This document shows positions 45,008 to 53,642 of a stretch of DNA of 64,000 bases, one piece after another. The translations under genes and the position numbers were made by a program. Source of the stretch: Anaerocolumna sp. AGMB13020 (lineage in GTDB: Bacteria; Bacillota; Clostridia; Lachnospirales; Lachnospiraceae); assembly GCF_033100115.1 (NCBI RefSeq), contig NZ_CP136910.1:806001-870000 (forward strand). Reading direction: 5' to 3'. How positions within the stretch are numbered: the stretch's first letter is position 1; every line of letters begins with the position of its first letter. The notes under the pieces were generated by a model that was given only the letters and a program-made list of their open reading frames with translations, did no database searches and was not told the DNA's origin.

Positions 45008-47284
45008 ATGTCAATTTTTAATGAATCTCTGTTTCACATTATCCTTAATATGTCCATTACTTCTTCTGTTGTAATCTTTTCGGTCCTCTTAATCCGTGTT
45101 TTCTTCAAAAAGCTGCCGAAGGTGTTCTCTTATGCTCTATGGTTTATCGTTTTGTTCCGGCTTTTATGTCCGGTAACCCTCGAAAGCTCCGTTAGTATCT
45201 TCAGCCTTTTCGTAAAAGAGAACAATACCGCTTCCATCATGGAACCCGTTCCTTACAATATTGGTTATCAGAAAACCCCAGAGGTTAATCTTTATATTCC
45301 ACCTGTTACTGCTTCCGTGAACAAAAGCCTGCCAGCGGCTACACCATATGCAAGTATAAATCCCATGCAGTTTTTGATGTTTCTTACGGAGCTTCTCTGG
45401 TGTATTGTAATTGCTTTCATGCTGCTAACAGGAAGCTGGTCTGCACTGCGTTTAAAATTAACCTTGCGCACTGCCTGCCGTTTAAAGGATAATATCTACA
45501 CTACCAACGCTTTATCTTCGCCTTTCGTATTTGGCATCATTTCACCTAAGATCTACTTACCAGCTAACCTTTCTGAAACGGAAAAGGAATATATTATCCT
45601 TCATGAACAAACCCATATTAAGAGGTTCGATCATGTTATTAAACTGCTATGGCATATTGCCCTGTGCATCCATTGGTTTAATCCATTGGTCTGGATATCC
45701 TTTCGGTTTATGGAACGGGATATGGAAATGAGCTGCGATGAAGCAGTGATAAAAATAATGGGTGAGGAAATCAAAGCAGCTTACTCAACCTCTCTTTTTC
45801 AGATGAGTAACAGAAAAAAATCCATTAAGACTTATCTTACTCCTTTAGCTTTTGGTGAGACCGGTTTGAAAACAAGAGTAAAGAATATATTATCTTATAA
45901 GCGTCCTGTACTTTGGATTACTTCTGTTTCCGTTACAATCATATTACTGATTGCTGTTACTTTGCTAACGAATCCAAAAAATGATACCAAAACAAAGCTC
46001 ACTAAGAAAACCACCGAGCAATCAGAATATAATCAGAATGCCACTGAGGTTACTGCTACAACTGCTGAACCTTTATCTGATAGCAGTTCTGATATTATAG
46101 ATAATAATCGAAGTCAGGCTGCTGAGAACAAGCTGGCTTCAAATAATATGGATAACACAGGCAAAACCACCTATCAAATAACAGCTGTCAACAGTTCAGA
46201 AGGTGCTCCACCAGCAGATATTACAATATTAAATTCTGATGATACCATAGATTATATAAACCGTTTAATCTTACAGCTATATGCTAGTTCCTATTACAGT
46301 CAAGGTACCGACCTAGAACTCCCGGAGCATTATTATCGTATAACTGCAACCTTAGAGGATTCTTCTACGGATTATTACTTTTTTGCAAAGGAAGGCACTG
46401 CTTATATTCAAATTGGAAAATCAGGCAGACAGATTCCACTCCCCCTAAAGGACTACATGATTCTTTCTTATCTGCTGCAGCCAAATTTAGAAGCCGCACA
46501 AGTGGTAGAGGATAATCTGGAAACTATGCTTGCTGCACCTCTTCCCTACAGTAACACTGCCTTAGTGGTACAAAAGCTTATCGATAAATATTCCTTGGAA
46601 TATGATAATATATTAAAATGTGGCGATGTAGCTCTCTCCTATATGCTGATCTGCTTCCAAAAAGGTGAAGGCGATAGCTTAAAAGGTGAGCTAATGATGC
46701 TGTTATGCAACGAAATACTCGGAGACAGATCAAATTCCGCTGCTGCCAGTCTTACACCAACGGAATGGTTCCGTACACTTACGATTATGCCTGCATCCAC
46801 ACTTCCAAATTATACCTACGAGGGAGAAGATCCCATTCTAAAGCTTGTATATGAATCAGAAACAGAAATACGCAAAAACAAGGAGTTAGGGTTTCTTATC
46901 CTTGCTCCATATATTTGGGATTATTATTCCGAAGGTACCAGAATAAAGGTTTTTGCAACCATATACTATTCCTATTATAATCTTTATGGTTTAAATCTAT
47001 CTGTCAACGGCAGTAGTATCATTCCGGTTGCAATCACTTACCGTAAGAACACTGATGGCAATTATTATCAGGAAAATTATAAGGAAGCTGCAGATGGAAG
47101 TTACTTTAACACATCCATCAGAGATTTCTGCACAACCCCCGAATCCAATAAGGAGATACCAGGGTTAGCCGATAAGATTATTAACAACTATAGCGATAAT
47201 AGTGAATTACAAAAGATTATGGAAGCTAATTTAAAAGAGCATCTTAAGAAATATGGATTAGAAGATGTAACCATACAGCAATAA
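45008..47284 (+). CDS. BlaR1-family membrane metallopeptidase (M56) with unusual C-terminal domain
   Basis: 758-aa membrane protein. Four transmembrane helices lie within the first 325 residues, and the zinc motif HEQTH (H199-H203) is in the peptidase M56 domain. A further helix at about 310-325 leads to an external Thr/Ser-rich linker and a domain of some 370 residues. This sensor domain lacks the SxxK penicillin-binding fold of classical BlaR1 (STMK/YGN motifs not seen), so the signal is probably not a beta-lactam. It follows blaI by 20 bases with GAGGAGG. Likely role: sense an envelope signal and trigger BlaI cleavage. Confidence 0.85.
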   Translation: MSIFNESLFHIILNMSITSSVVIFSVLLIRVFFKKLPKVFSYALWFIVLFRLLCPVTLESSVSIFSLFVKENNTASIMEPVPYNIGYQKTPEVNLYIPPVTASVNKSLPAATPYASINPMQFLMFLTELLWCIVIAFMLLTGSWSALRLKLTLRTACRLKDNIYTTNALSSPFVFGIISPKIYLPANLSETEKEYIILHEQTHIKRFDHVIKLLWHIALCIHWFNPLVWISFRFMERDMEMSCDEAVIKIMGEEIKAAYSTSLFQMSNRKKSIKTYLTPLAFGETGLKTRVKNILSYKRPVLWITSVSVTIILLIAVTLLTNPKNDTKTKLTKKTTEQSEYNQNATEVTATTAEPLSDSSSDIIDNNRSQAAENKLASNNMDNTGKTTYQITAVNSSEGAPPADITILNSDDTIDYINRLILQLYASSYYSQGTDLELPEHYYRITATLEDSSTDYYFFAKEGTAYIQIGKSGRQIPLPLKDYMILSYLLQPNLEAAQVVEDNLETMLAAPLPYSNTALVVQKLIDKYSLEYDNILKCGDVALSYMLICFQKGEGDSLKGELMMLLCNEILGDRSNSAAASLTPTEWFRTLTIMPASTLPNYTYEGEDPILKLVYESETEIRKNKELGFLILAPYIWDYYSEGTRIKVFATIYYSYYNLYGLNLSVNGSSIIPVAITYRKNTDGNYYQENYKEAADGSYFNTSIRDFCTTPESNKEIPGLADKIINNYSDNSELQKIMEANLKEHLKKYGLEDVTIQQ

Positions 47285-47446
47285 GAAGGTAAGAAAGGAT
47301 TAGGAGCCGCTAAACTTCATTCCTTCACCTTGCCTCAGCGAAAATAGCAAGCATTGATTAAACAAGATTTATGCAAGAACGTACCATTATTTACGCAAAG
47401 AAATCAGAAATAATAAGCTTTATTTTTTTATGATTTATACTAACCC

Positions 47447-47502
47447 ATCGGATTTATAAGCTCACCCCTTTGTCGTCAGAGGACACAGCTTATAAATCTG
47501 AT
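47447..47502. repeat. 16-bp inverted repeat near the convergent gene ends
   Basis: ATCGGATTTATAAGCT (47447-47462) and AGCTTATAAATCTGAT (47487-47502) pair at 15 of 16 positions around a 24-base loop containing GTCGTCAGAGGACAC. It is between blaR1 and udk, both of which end here. AT-rich and without a clear T-run, it may still act as a shared terminator. Confidence 0.6.
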
Positions 47503-47523
47503 AATATATTTACGGGATTTTAA

Positions 47524-48144
47524 TTAATCCTCCATTGCTATTGCTTCTATACGATGCACCAGCATATCAATTGCTATGTCATTAAGGCCGCCTCTGGGGA
47601 TGATAATATCCGCATACTTCTTATAAGGTTCTACGAAAAGTTCATGCATGGGCTTCACTGTTTCTGTATACTGTGTTATTACGGAATTAAGGTCTCTTCC
47701 TCTCTCATTTACATCCCGCTTGATTCTACGGATCAATCTTTCATCCGCATCGGTATCCACAAATACTTTTATGTCCATCAATTCTCTTAATTTCTCATTT
47801 TCAAATATCATGAAACCATCCAGTATAATAACTTTTGCCGGATTAACTCTCTCGGTTTCCTTTAAACGGGTATTCTCAATATAGGAGTAAACCGGTCTGT
47901 CAATCCCCTCACCTCTTTTAAGTTTCTTAATATCCTCTATTAAAAGATCTGTGTCAAAAGCATCCGGATGATCATAGTTAATCTTAGTTCTTTCCACCGG
48001 TGACAGCTCAGAAAATGGTTTATAATAATAATCGTGGCTGAGAAGTACCACTCTATTGTCGCAGATATTCTGCAAACGGTTAACCACGGTGGTCTTTCCG
48101 GAAGCTGAACCTCCTGCAACACCGATAACAACAATGTTTTTCAT
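47524..48144 (-). CDS. udk: Uridine kinase
   Basis: 206-aa P-loop kinase that phosphorylates uridine or cytidine for nucleotide salvage. Walker A is GVAGGSASGKTT, followed by LSHDYYYKPF, the NYDHPDAFD substrate motif and RRIKRDVNERGRDL (lid). The ATG at 48144 follows GGAGGA at six bases; the upstream in-frame TTG is within the ribosome binding site. Length and motifs match Udk/Uprt-type uridine kinases. Monocistronic. Confidence 0.92.
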   Translation of the reverse strand: MKNIVVIGVAGGSASGKTTVVNRLQNICDNRVVLLSHDYYYKPFSELSPVERTKINYDHPDAFDTDLLIEDIKKLKRGEGIDRPVYSYIENTRLKETERVNPAKVIILDGFMIFENEKLRELMDIKVFVDTDADERLIRRIKRDVNERGRDLNSVITQYTETVKPMHELFVEPYKKYADIIIPRGGLNDIAIDMLVHRIEAIAMED

Positions 48145-48426
48145 TTGTTCCTCCAACTAATACATCACACAAACGTGAATAATTCCTTTTATCAGAATAT
48201 AGTACTACAACCTCCTATATAAAATCAACCTTCTACGGAGAATTTCAATTATTTTCTGATAGCATTATTTACCTGTTTCTGAAAAAAGGTCAGCAGCCTC
48301 CCTATACTCATTGAAGTATAGGAACCTATCCCCAAATGAAGCCCTTAACTGCTTGTCAAATACAGGTTGTTTGTTTAAACTGAACATTGTATCAGCTTGT
48401 CAGATACAGCTAGTCGTTTGTTTGTA

Positions 48427-50277
48427 TCAGCTCCTCCATTTGAGTAGCAGCGAGGAGCTGGTAATTACTGCAACAGAACCGACATTATGTACTAAGGCAC
48501 CTAACACGGGATTCAATATTCCTGTAATTGCAAGGGCAATTGCCAGGAAATTAAGTGCCATGGATGCAACCAGGTTAACTTTGATTGTTTTCATCATCTG
48601 CTTTGAAAGTTTTAGAAGATGGGGCAACTCCTTTATATCATCACTGATAAATGCCATATCTGCTGCTTCAATCGCAACATCGCTTCCAATCCCTCCCATA
48701 GCAATTCCTACATGGGCGGTCTTTAACGCCGGGGCATCATTGATTCCATCACCGATCATACAGACAGGCTCTCCATTCTTTTCATACTCCTTTATAACGG
48801 ATAATTTATCTTCCGGAAGACAATTGGTATGTATTTTTAAAATCCCCGCCCTGGTTCCCATATGAACTCCTGCGTTTTTTTCATCTCCGGTTAATAGTAA
48901 GGTTGTTATCCCTGTTTTATGTATCTCACCAACAATATCTGCTATCTGTGGTCTCAGGGTATCGGATAGAACTATTAGTCCGACCGCTTTCCCTTCTATG
49001 GCCAGGTATATAACGGTTCCGCCATTCTCTCTTGCAGCTTCGCTTTCTTTCTTTAAACTCTCCGGCATTACAATGGCATATTCCTTTAACAGGTTCTCAT
49101 TACCAGCGTAAACACGTTTCCCTTGCCATACAGCCGTGACTCCCATTCCGGTATTCATTCGAAAGCCTTCTGCTTCCGGGGGAGCAGTTTCTGAAAGATG
49201 ATTGTAATGTTTAACAATCGCTTTGCCTAAGGGGTGTTCTGAACGCTGCTCCAACGCGGCTGCCATTTCCAATAACTCTTTAGCCGATATATCCTCAATT
49301 GGCACAACTGCACTTACTGCGGGTTTACCATAGGTTATGGTACCGGTCTTGTCAAAAGCTACGCATTTAACCTTTGAGAGTCGTTCCAGTGCATCCCCTT
49401 CTCTGACTAAAATTCCGTATTTTGAAGCATTTCCGATGGCTGCCATAATTGCCGTGGGGGTAGCAAGTACCAGGGCACAGGGGCAGAATACAACCAGTAC
49501 AGTTACAGACCGAATAATCTCCCCAGTTACAAACCAGGTTATAGCTGCTGATAATAAAGCAATTACAACAATCCAGGTCGCGAAACGGTCAGCCACTCCT
49601 ACAATTTTAGCCTTCCCGGCATCTGCAGATTCCACTAGCCGCACCAGCCGCTGAAAAGAGCTGTCTTCGCCAACCTTCTCGGCCTTCATGTCGAAGGAAC
49701 CAAACTGATTGACAGTACCAGAGGATACCTTGTCCCCTTCTTTCTTATCTACGGGCAGGGATTCTCCAGTCATTACAGACTGGTCGATGGAGGTCTGTCC
49801 TTTCAGGATAATACCATCGACTGCTATGGTTTCCCCTGGCAGAACCCTTAATATATCACCGGCTAATACCTCAGCTGCAGGTACAACGGATTCTTTTCCA
49901 TCCTTTAGGCGTCTCGCAGTTGAAGGTGTCATCTTAATTAATCCTTCTATTCCGGCTCTTGCTTTTGCAACTGTACGTTCTTCCAGATAAGCACCAATGG
50001 TCATAATAAATGCTACTTCACCTGCTGCAAAGGTTTCCCCTATTATAACAGATGCAACCAATGCAATTGATACCAGTACATCGGCTTTGATATCAAATTC
50101 TGTTACGAAACCGGTTACCGCTTCTTTTACAATAGGTATGCCGCATAACAGAACTGCAATCCAGGCAGCATCAAAGGCAAAACCACCAATATTAAAAAAG
50201 CTGATAATCAGGGCTGGCAGGGATATCATTAGAAATAAGACAGTTCGTTTCTCCCCATCTTTTAGAATGTTTATCAC
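48427..50277 (-). CDS. P1B-type heavy-metal exporting ATPase
   Basis: 616-aa metal pump. The transport motif CPC is in VFCPCALVLATPTAIM, the phosphorylated Asp in AFDKTGTITYGKP, the HP motif in SEHPLGKAI and the hinge in MIGDGINDAPAL. There is no N-terminal HMA domain. The last helix reads HNVGSVAVITSSSLL, which does not clearly match the Cu, Zn or Co subgroups as I know them, so metal specificity is open. The CsoR-like operators at its promoter favour Cu(I). GTG start with AAAGGAG seven bases upstream. Located in the cytoplasmic membrane; probably exports excess metal. Confidence 0.88.
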   Translation of the reverse strand: MINILKDGEKRTVLFLMISLPALIISFFNIGGFAFDAAWIAVLLCGIPIVKEAVTGFVTEFDIKADVLVSIALVASVIIGETFAAGEVAFIMTIGAYLEERTVAKARAGIEGLIKMTPSTARRLKDGKESVVPAAEVLAGDILRVLPGETIAVDGIILKGQTSIDQSVMTGESLPVDKKEGDKVSSGTVNQFGSFDMKAEKVGEDSSFQRLVRLVESADAGKAKIVGVADRFATWIVVIALLSAAITWFVTGEIIRSVTVLVVFCPCALVLATPTAIMAAIGNASKYGILVREGDALERLSKVKCVAFDKTGTITYGKPAVSAVVPIEDISAKELLEMAAALEQRSEHPLGKAIVKHYNHLSETAPPEAEGFRMNTGMGVTAVWQGKRVYAGNENLLKEYAIVMPESLKKESEAARENGGTVIYLAIEGKAVGLIVLSDTLRPQIADIVGEIHKTGITTLLLTGDEKNAGVHMGTRAGILKIHTNCLPEDKLSVIKEYEKNGEPVCMIGDGINDAPALKTAHVGIAMGGIGSDVAIEAADMAFISDDIKELPHLLKLSKQMMKTIKVNLVASMALNFLAIALAITGILNPVLGALVHNVGSVAVITSSSLLLKWRS

Positions 50278-50298
50278 GGAATTGCTCCTTTCTTTTAT

Positions 50299-50346
50299 AT
50301 ACCCTTAGGGGGTATAAGTATATAAGCATTATACCTATAGGGGTAT
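50299..50346. promoter_or_regulatory. Two CsoR-type operator boxes
   Basis: ATACCCTTAGGGGGTAT (50299-50315) and ATACCTATAGGGGTAT (50331-50346) are G-tract dyads flanked by ATACC/GGTAT, the pattern of CsoR operators. The same motif occurs before the csoR-like gene at 51913. Confidence 0.8.
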
Positions 50347-50356
50347 ACCCTGTCAA
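50328..50356 (-). promoter_or_regulatory. Consensus promoter of the P1B ATPase gene
   Basis: On the minus strand TTGACA (50351-50356) and TATAAT (50328-50333) are separated by exactly 17 bases, both perfect. The spacer is almost filled by the CsoR-like box at 50331-50346, so binding would exclude polymerase. Confidence 0.9.
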
Positions 50357-50445
50357 TCATTAATTATGAGCCTTGAAATGTTTATTGCCGGGTTGTGAAA
50401 TAATACCAACCCGGCAATGATATAGTTGCGTGTTATTTATGCTTT

Positions 50446-51090
50446 TTAAATTGAGTCCTTAAGGCAGGCATATTGAAAAGGCGGTTGCGTTTGCAGATAA
50501 AAACCGTTTCTTACCTGTCCAACCCAGTTCTGGAATATTGATTTCCAATCATTCTGGGAGAAGAAACTTGCTATAGGATCTGATGCAGTTGAATCCCATT
50601 CAAGAATTAAAAATGGTCCGATACCAAATGACCAGATTCCATTTTGCTCTACTCCTGTTTCACGAATGAGCAACAGGGGTAATCCATATTGATAAGCCAT
50701 TGCGGGTTCTATCTGCGCAAAGGGACTGCCCTCCCAGGTAGACCCTACAAGGGGTTGATTTAAGTTATTTATTACAAAATCCACATTACGTTGTCTTAAA
50801 TTCAAGGCTACCATTCCATAACTGGATAATATCATACGCCTGATATTAGTAAGCGGTGTCTCCGGATACTGCTCTGTTATAGGCAGTGTTCTTGGGAATA
50901 ACAAAGCTTCTTTGATTTGCAGGATAATATTATCTACAAACAGCTGCTGTACAGAATTCAGTCTGCTGGGATGGCTTAAAAACACAGGAATACGGTATAA
51001 AAGGCTGGATGCTTCTATCATTAACGCTGTTGGTTCGGTGTACTCACTATAATCAACTTCTTTTATTTTTTTAGAGCTGTCAACACTCAC
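50446..51090 (-). CDS. TIR/nucleoside-deoxyribosyltransferase-like protein, orphan
   Basis: 214-aa soluble protein that I cannot assign with certainty. The order of elements suggests a flavodoxin-like or TIR-like fold: PVFLSHPSR as first strand, a helix with QQLFVDNIILQIKEAL, NIRRMILSSYGMVALNLRQ as a middle strand, and SPFAQIEPAMAYQYGLPLLL, in which a Glu precedes a helix and a hydrophobic strand as in TIR NADases and nucleoside 2-deoxyribosyltransferases. The GTG at 51090 is preferred, since AGGAGG lies eight bases upstream; a GTG nine bases earlier overlaps that site. Monocistronic, followed by the ATPase gene. Function unknown; NAD or nucleotide hydrolysis is a hypothesis only. Confidence 0.65.
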   Translation of the reverse strand: MSVDSSKKIKEVDYSEYTEPTALMIEASSLLYRIPVFLSHPSRLNSVQQLFVDNIILQIKEALLFPRTLPITEQYPETPLTNIRRMILSSYGMVALNLRQRNVDFVINNLNQPLVGSTWEGSPFAQIEPAMAYQYGLPLLLIRETGVEQNGIWSFGIGPFLILEWDSTASDPIASFFSQNDWKSIFQNWVGQVRNGFYLQTQPPFQYACLKDSI

Positions 51091-51192
51091 AGCATTCACC
51101 TCCTTTCATATTAATTTATGAAAAGAGGTGAATGTATGTTACATATTTCGACATTTATAAGGAGACAAGAGTGTTAAAGATTAGACTTACAC

Positions 51193-51417
51193 AAAGGGAC
51201 GGCAGCTTGCAGAAGCCAGAAAGAACTCATGCTTCGATTCCAAGGCATAAGAAGTACTAATTCTCTGAATATTTATGTGCTTGGCATATTATACAACAGA
51301 CAACTCGCTTCGCTCAAACAGTCTGTTGTATAATATAGCACAAAATTTTCAGAGAAAAGTACTTCTAATGCCTTTTCATAGGCGCATTCGTTCTTTCTGG
51401 CTTCTGCAAGCTGCCTG
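51193..51417 (-). repeat. Long structured hairpin element, copy D
   Basis: About 225 nt. The outer stem GGCAGCTTGCAGAAGCCAGA pairs with TCTGGCTTCTGCAAGCTGCC and continues. The middle stem AGAAGTACT pairs with AGTACTTCT, where other copies have AGAAGTCCT/AGGACTTCT, so both arms changed together. The apical stem TATACAACAGAC pairs with GTCTGTTGTATA, with AACTCGCTTCGCTCAAACA as loop. The AAAGGGAC end places it in minus orientation. It lies 163 nt past the 3' end of the csoR-like gene. Confidence 0.88.
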
Positions 51418-51579
51418 TTTTCATATGAAATTTTGGTGTTGATAGTTAAATCAATTTTCGACTGTTAAAAGTTGCTACTAATAGATAGTTGTATTGTATT
51501 GGAAAAGCTATTACCATATAATGAAATTGCCGTATTTGCAGTAGAAGCAGATGCTTCCCTTGCAGATACGGCAATACTA

Positions 51580-51855
51580 TTAAGACATTCTGGAGAAATG
51601 CTCCACTGCCTTTGAGAAATTGGCTATGGTCTTATCCGCATCTCCATGTTCTATCCCTTCTTTCACACAGTGATTTAAATGACCCTCTAATACAATCTGC
51701 CCTACCTTGTGCAGCGCACTTTTGGCAGCATTGATCTGAATCAGGACATCTTCACAGGGAATATCTTCCTCTACCATTTTATCAATTGCTTTTATCTGAC
51801 CCATTATCTTATTTAAACGTCGATGCAGATTATCTGAATCCATGCATTGTTTCAT
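51580..51855 (-). CDS. csoR: CsoR-family metal-sensing repressor
   Basis: 91-aa all-helical repressor of the CsoR/RcnR/FrmR family. The Cu(I) fingerprint Cys-His-Cys is C34, H59 and C63 (spacing 25 and 4, as in CsoR proteins). In the apo form it would bind the G-tract dyads before itself (51913-51931) and before the ATPase gene, and Cu(I) would release it. The ATG at 51855 follows GAGG at five bases, better than the TTG 24 nt earlier. It is separated from the ATPase gene by the TIR-like gene and hairpin D. Confidence 0.88.
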   Translation of the reverse strand: MKQCMDSDNLHRRLNKIMGQIKAIDKMVEEDIPCEDVLIQINAAKSALHKVGQIVLEGHLNHCVKEGIEHGDADKTIANFSKAVEHFSRMS

Positions 51856-51912
51856 AACAACCTCATTTCTGAATATCAAATCTATTATAAATTGACATTC
51901 CTTGTCTTCTCT

Positions 51913-51931
51913 GATACCTATAGGGGGTATC
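51913..51931. promoter_or_regulatory. CsoR-type operator before csoR
   Basis: GATACCTATAGGGGGTATC is a dyad very like the two at the ATPase promoter. It lies 58 bp upstream of the csoR start and upstream of a TATAAT-like -10 (minus strand). Confidence 0.75.
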
Positions 51932-51991
51932 TAAAAGTATAGCATGGAACCTTTTTCCCGTCAAGAAAACACGATGCTGCTCGCTTTCACT

Positions 51992-53185
51992 TTAAGCACT
52001 CTTCTTCTGCTTCTGCATTACCATCAAGATACTATTCAGCACACCAAACCCCAATGCAATTGCGCCTAATACCTGATATCCCTTAAAAATGCTGCGATCT
52101 GCATACATACTAAACAACAACCCCACAAATATAGCAACGATTCTTAACATTAGTGAAAAAACTGACTCCATCGTAGCCCTAACACTGCTCTTGGTATGAT
52201 GCTGAATACATCCGCTTAACAGCGGTTCAACAAAACCATGCCAAATCCCTAAAAAGATGAAAGGAAGCAAAACCAGATAATTTCTCAAATAGCCGATCAG
52301 AAGAAAGCCTCCTCCATATAAGAAAGGTATCAGACCAAAAAATAAAGTATAATTTATCTTTCCTTTTATACGCTGCACCATAAGATTACCGGGTATTGTA
52401 AAAATACTGTATAGAACCATTATCGCTCCAAAATAAAGAACCGGCACATCTACTTCCTGCATTAGCAGCTGCCAGAACTCATCCACATAATTCCAGCAGG
52501 CCCCAAGGACCAAGCCATTCATGCAATAAAGAGACAGCAAACGGTTTTTCTTGAAAAAAGCTCTTACTTCCTTATAGTAATCCCTGAGAGTTCGTCCTTC
52601 CTTTCTCTCTTTACTTACTCCTGTTGGTACTTCTGTCAAAAATAACAGCAGAATAAAAGCTGCAAACTTACTGCCAATTGATATCTGATAATTCAGTTCC
52701 ATGCCTGCATTATATGCTGTAAAAGCCCCAAGAAAAGCAGCTATAACAGAGCCCGCCGTATCTATTGCTCTGAATCTGCCATAAACAGCCTCATAATTAT
52801 CCTTCGCACCCTCTGCTGCAAGAGAATCATACATGATAGCCTGAAGACTCCCGCTCTCCATAGCTGTACTGATTCCCCCTAAAAATACTGCAGCGGCAAA
52901 CCACCAATAATCCTGGGCATTATATATTAATATCATTTCTATTACTGACAGAAACCCTGCCGTAGCAAGCAGCTTCTTTCTGCCAAACTTATCCGCAAGC
53001 AGTCCTGAGGGTAACTCAAATACTGCTACAGATATTCCATAAATAATCTCTGTAGCAACTACCATAGTGATGGACATTCCTCGTTCCGCCCAGAAAAGCC
53101 TTTCAATCATATAAGCCAGTATAAACCCATCAAAAAAGGTAAAGGCATAGAGTAATACTATATTCTTTTTATATTTTCTATTCAT
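51992..53185 (-). CDS. MFS transporter, probable drug exporter
   Basis: 397-aa membrane protein with 12 predicted helices. The MFS signature between TM2 and TM3 is GLLADKFGRKKLLATAG, and TM1 starts with a basic N-terminus (MNRKYKKN). The ERLFWAERG and SGSLQAIMYDSLA segments resemble bacterial multidrug-exporter families. AAAGGAGG lies six bases before the ATG. Monocistronic between csoR and a 19-bp tandem array. The substrate is not predictable. Confidence 0.87.
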   Translation of the reverse strand: MNRKYKKNIVLLYAFTFFDGFILAYMIERLFWAERGMSITMVVATEIIYGISVAVFELPSGLLADKFGRKKLLATAGFLSVIEMILIYNAQDYWWFAAAVFLGGISTAMESGSLQAIMYDSLAAEGAKDNYEAVYGRFRAIDTAGSVIAAFLGAFTAYNAGMELNYQISIGSKFAAFILLLFLTEVPTGVSKERKEGRTLRDYYKEVRAFFKKNRLLSLYCMNGLVLGACWNYVDEFWQLLMQEVDVPVLYFGAIMVLYSIFTIPGNLMVQRIKGKINYTLFFGLIPFLYGGGFLLIGYLRNYLVLLPFIFLGIWHGFVEPLLSGCIQHHTKSSVRATMESVFSLMLRIVAIFVGLLFSMYADRSIFKGYQVLGAIALGFGVLNSILMVMQKQKKSA

Positions 53186-53430
53186 TTTTTCCTCCTTTGA
53201 AATCCTTCTGATTTAGAAGAATGCTGTAGGAGGCGGTCGTATATCAGGTAAGCCTCTGGCTTATCTGGGAGGTCTTAATATTATCATCTTTTTTCTTTTC
53301 CTTTCAATCGGTTCGAAACAATTGGTAATACTGTTTTGTATAAATTTCTTAATATCAGCTGCCGTATCAAAGGAAATCTATACATGGAAGTGAAATACGG
53401 CAGTACTATTATTATTGATTATACAATAAC

Positions 53431-53462
53431 CCCCTGAAAAATTCCATGAATTTTACAGAGGG
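53431..53462 (-). promoter_or_regulatory. Imperfect hairpin between GNAT and MFS genes
   Basis: CCCCTGAAAAATTC pairs with GAATTTTACAGAGGG around CAT, with two mismatches. It may be a weak terminator for the GNAT transcript; on the minus strand the sequence that follows contains TTGTATAATC, which may instead belong to the MFS promoter. Confidence 0.4.
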
Positions 53463-53463
53463 C

Positions 53464-53633
53464 AAAGATAATAAACTTTTGGAAGATAATAACTTTTTGA
53501 AAGATAATATACCTTTTAAAAGATAATATACCGTTTAAAAGATAATATACTGTTTAAAAGATAATATACCGTTTAAAAGATAATATACTGTTTAAAAGAT
53601 AATATACCGTTTAAAAGATAATATATCGTTGTT
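53464..53633. repeat. 19-bp tandem repeat array, nine units
   Basis: Units of AAAGATAATATACCGTTTA follow each other without spacers. The last few alternate strictly between ACCG and ACTG, giving a 38-bp higher-order period. The two units at the left are 18 bp and more diverged. It lies between the 3' end of the GNAT gene and the 5' region of the MFS gene. AT-rich, and each unit contains a TATAAT-like core on one strand. Confidence 0.9.
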
Positions 53634-53642
53634 AAATGGGAG

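Noticed and set aside
53464..53633. CRISPR array
   Set aside because: The 19-bp units abut without unique spacers and there are no cas genes in the window, so this is a tandem minisatellite.
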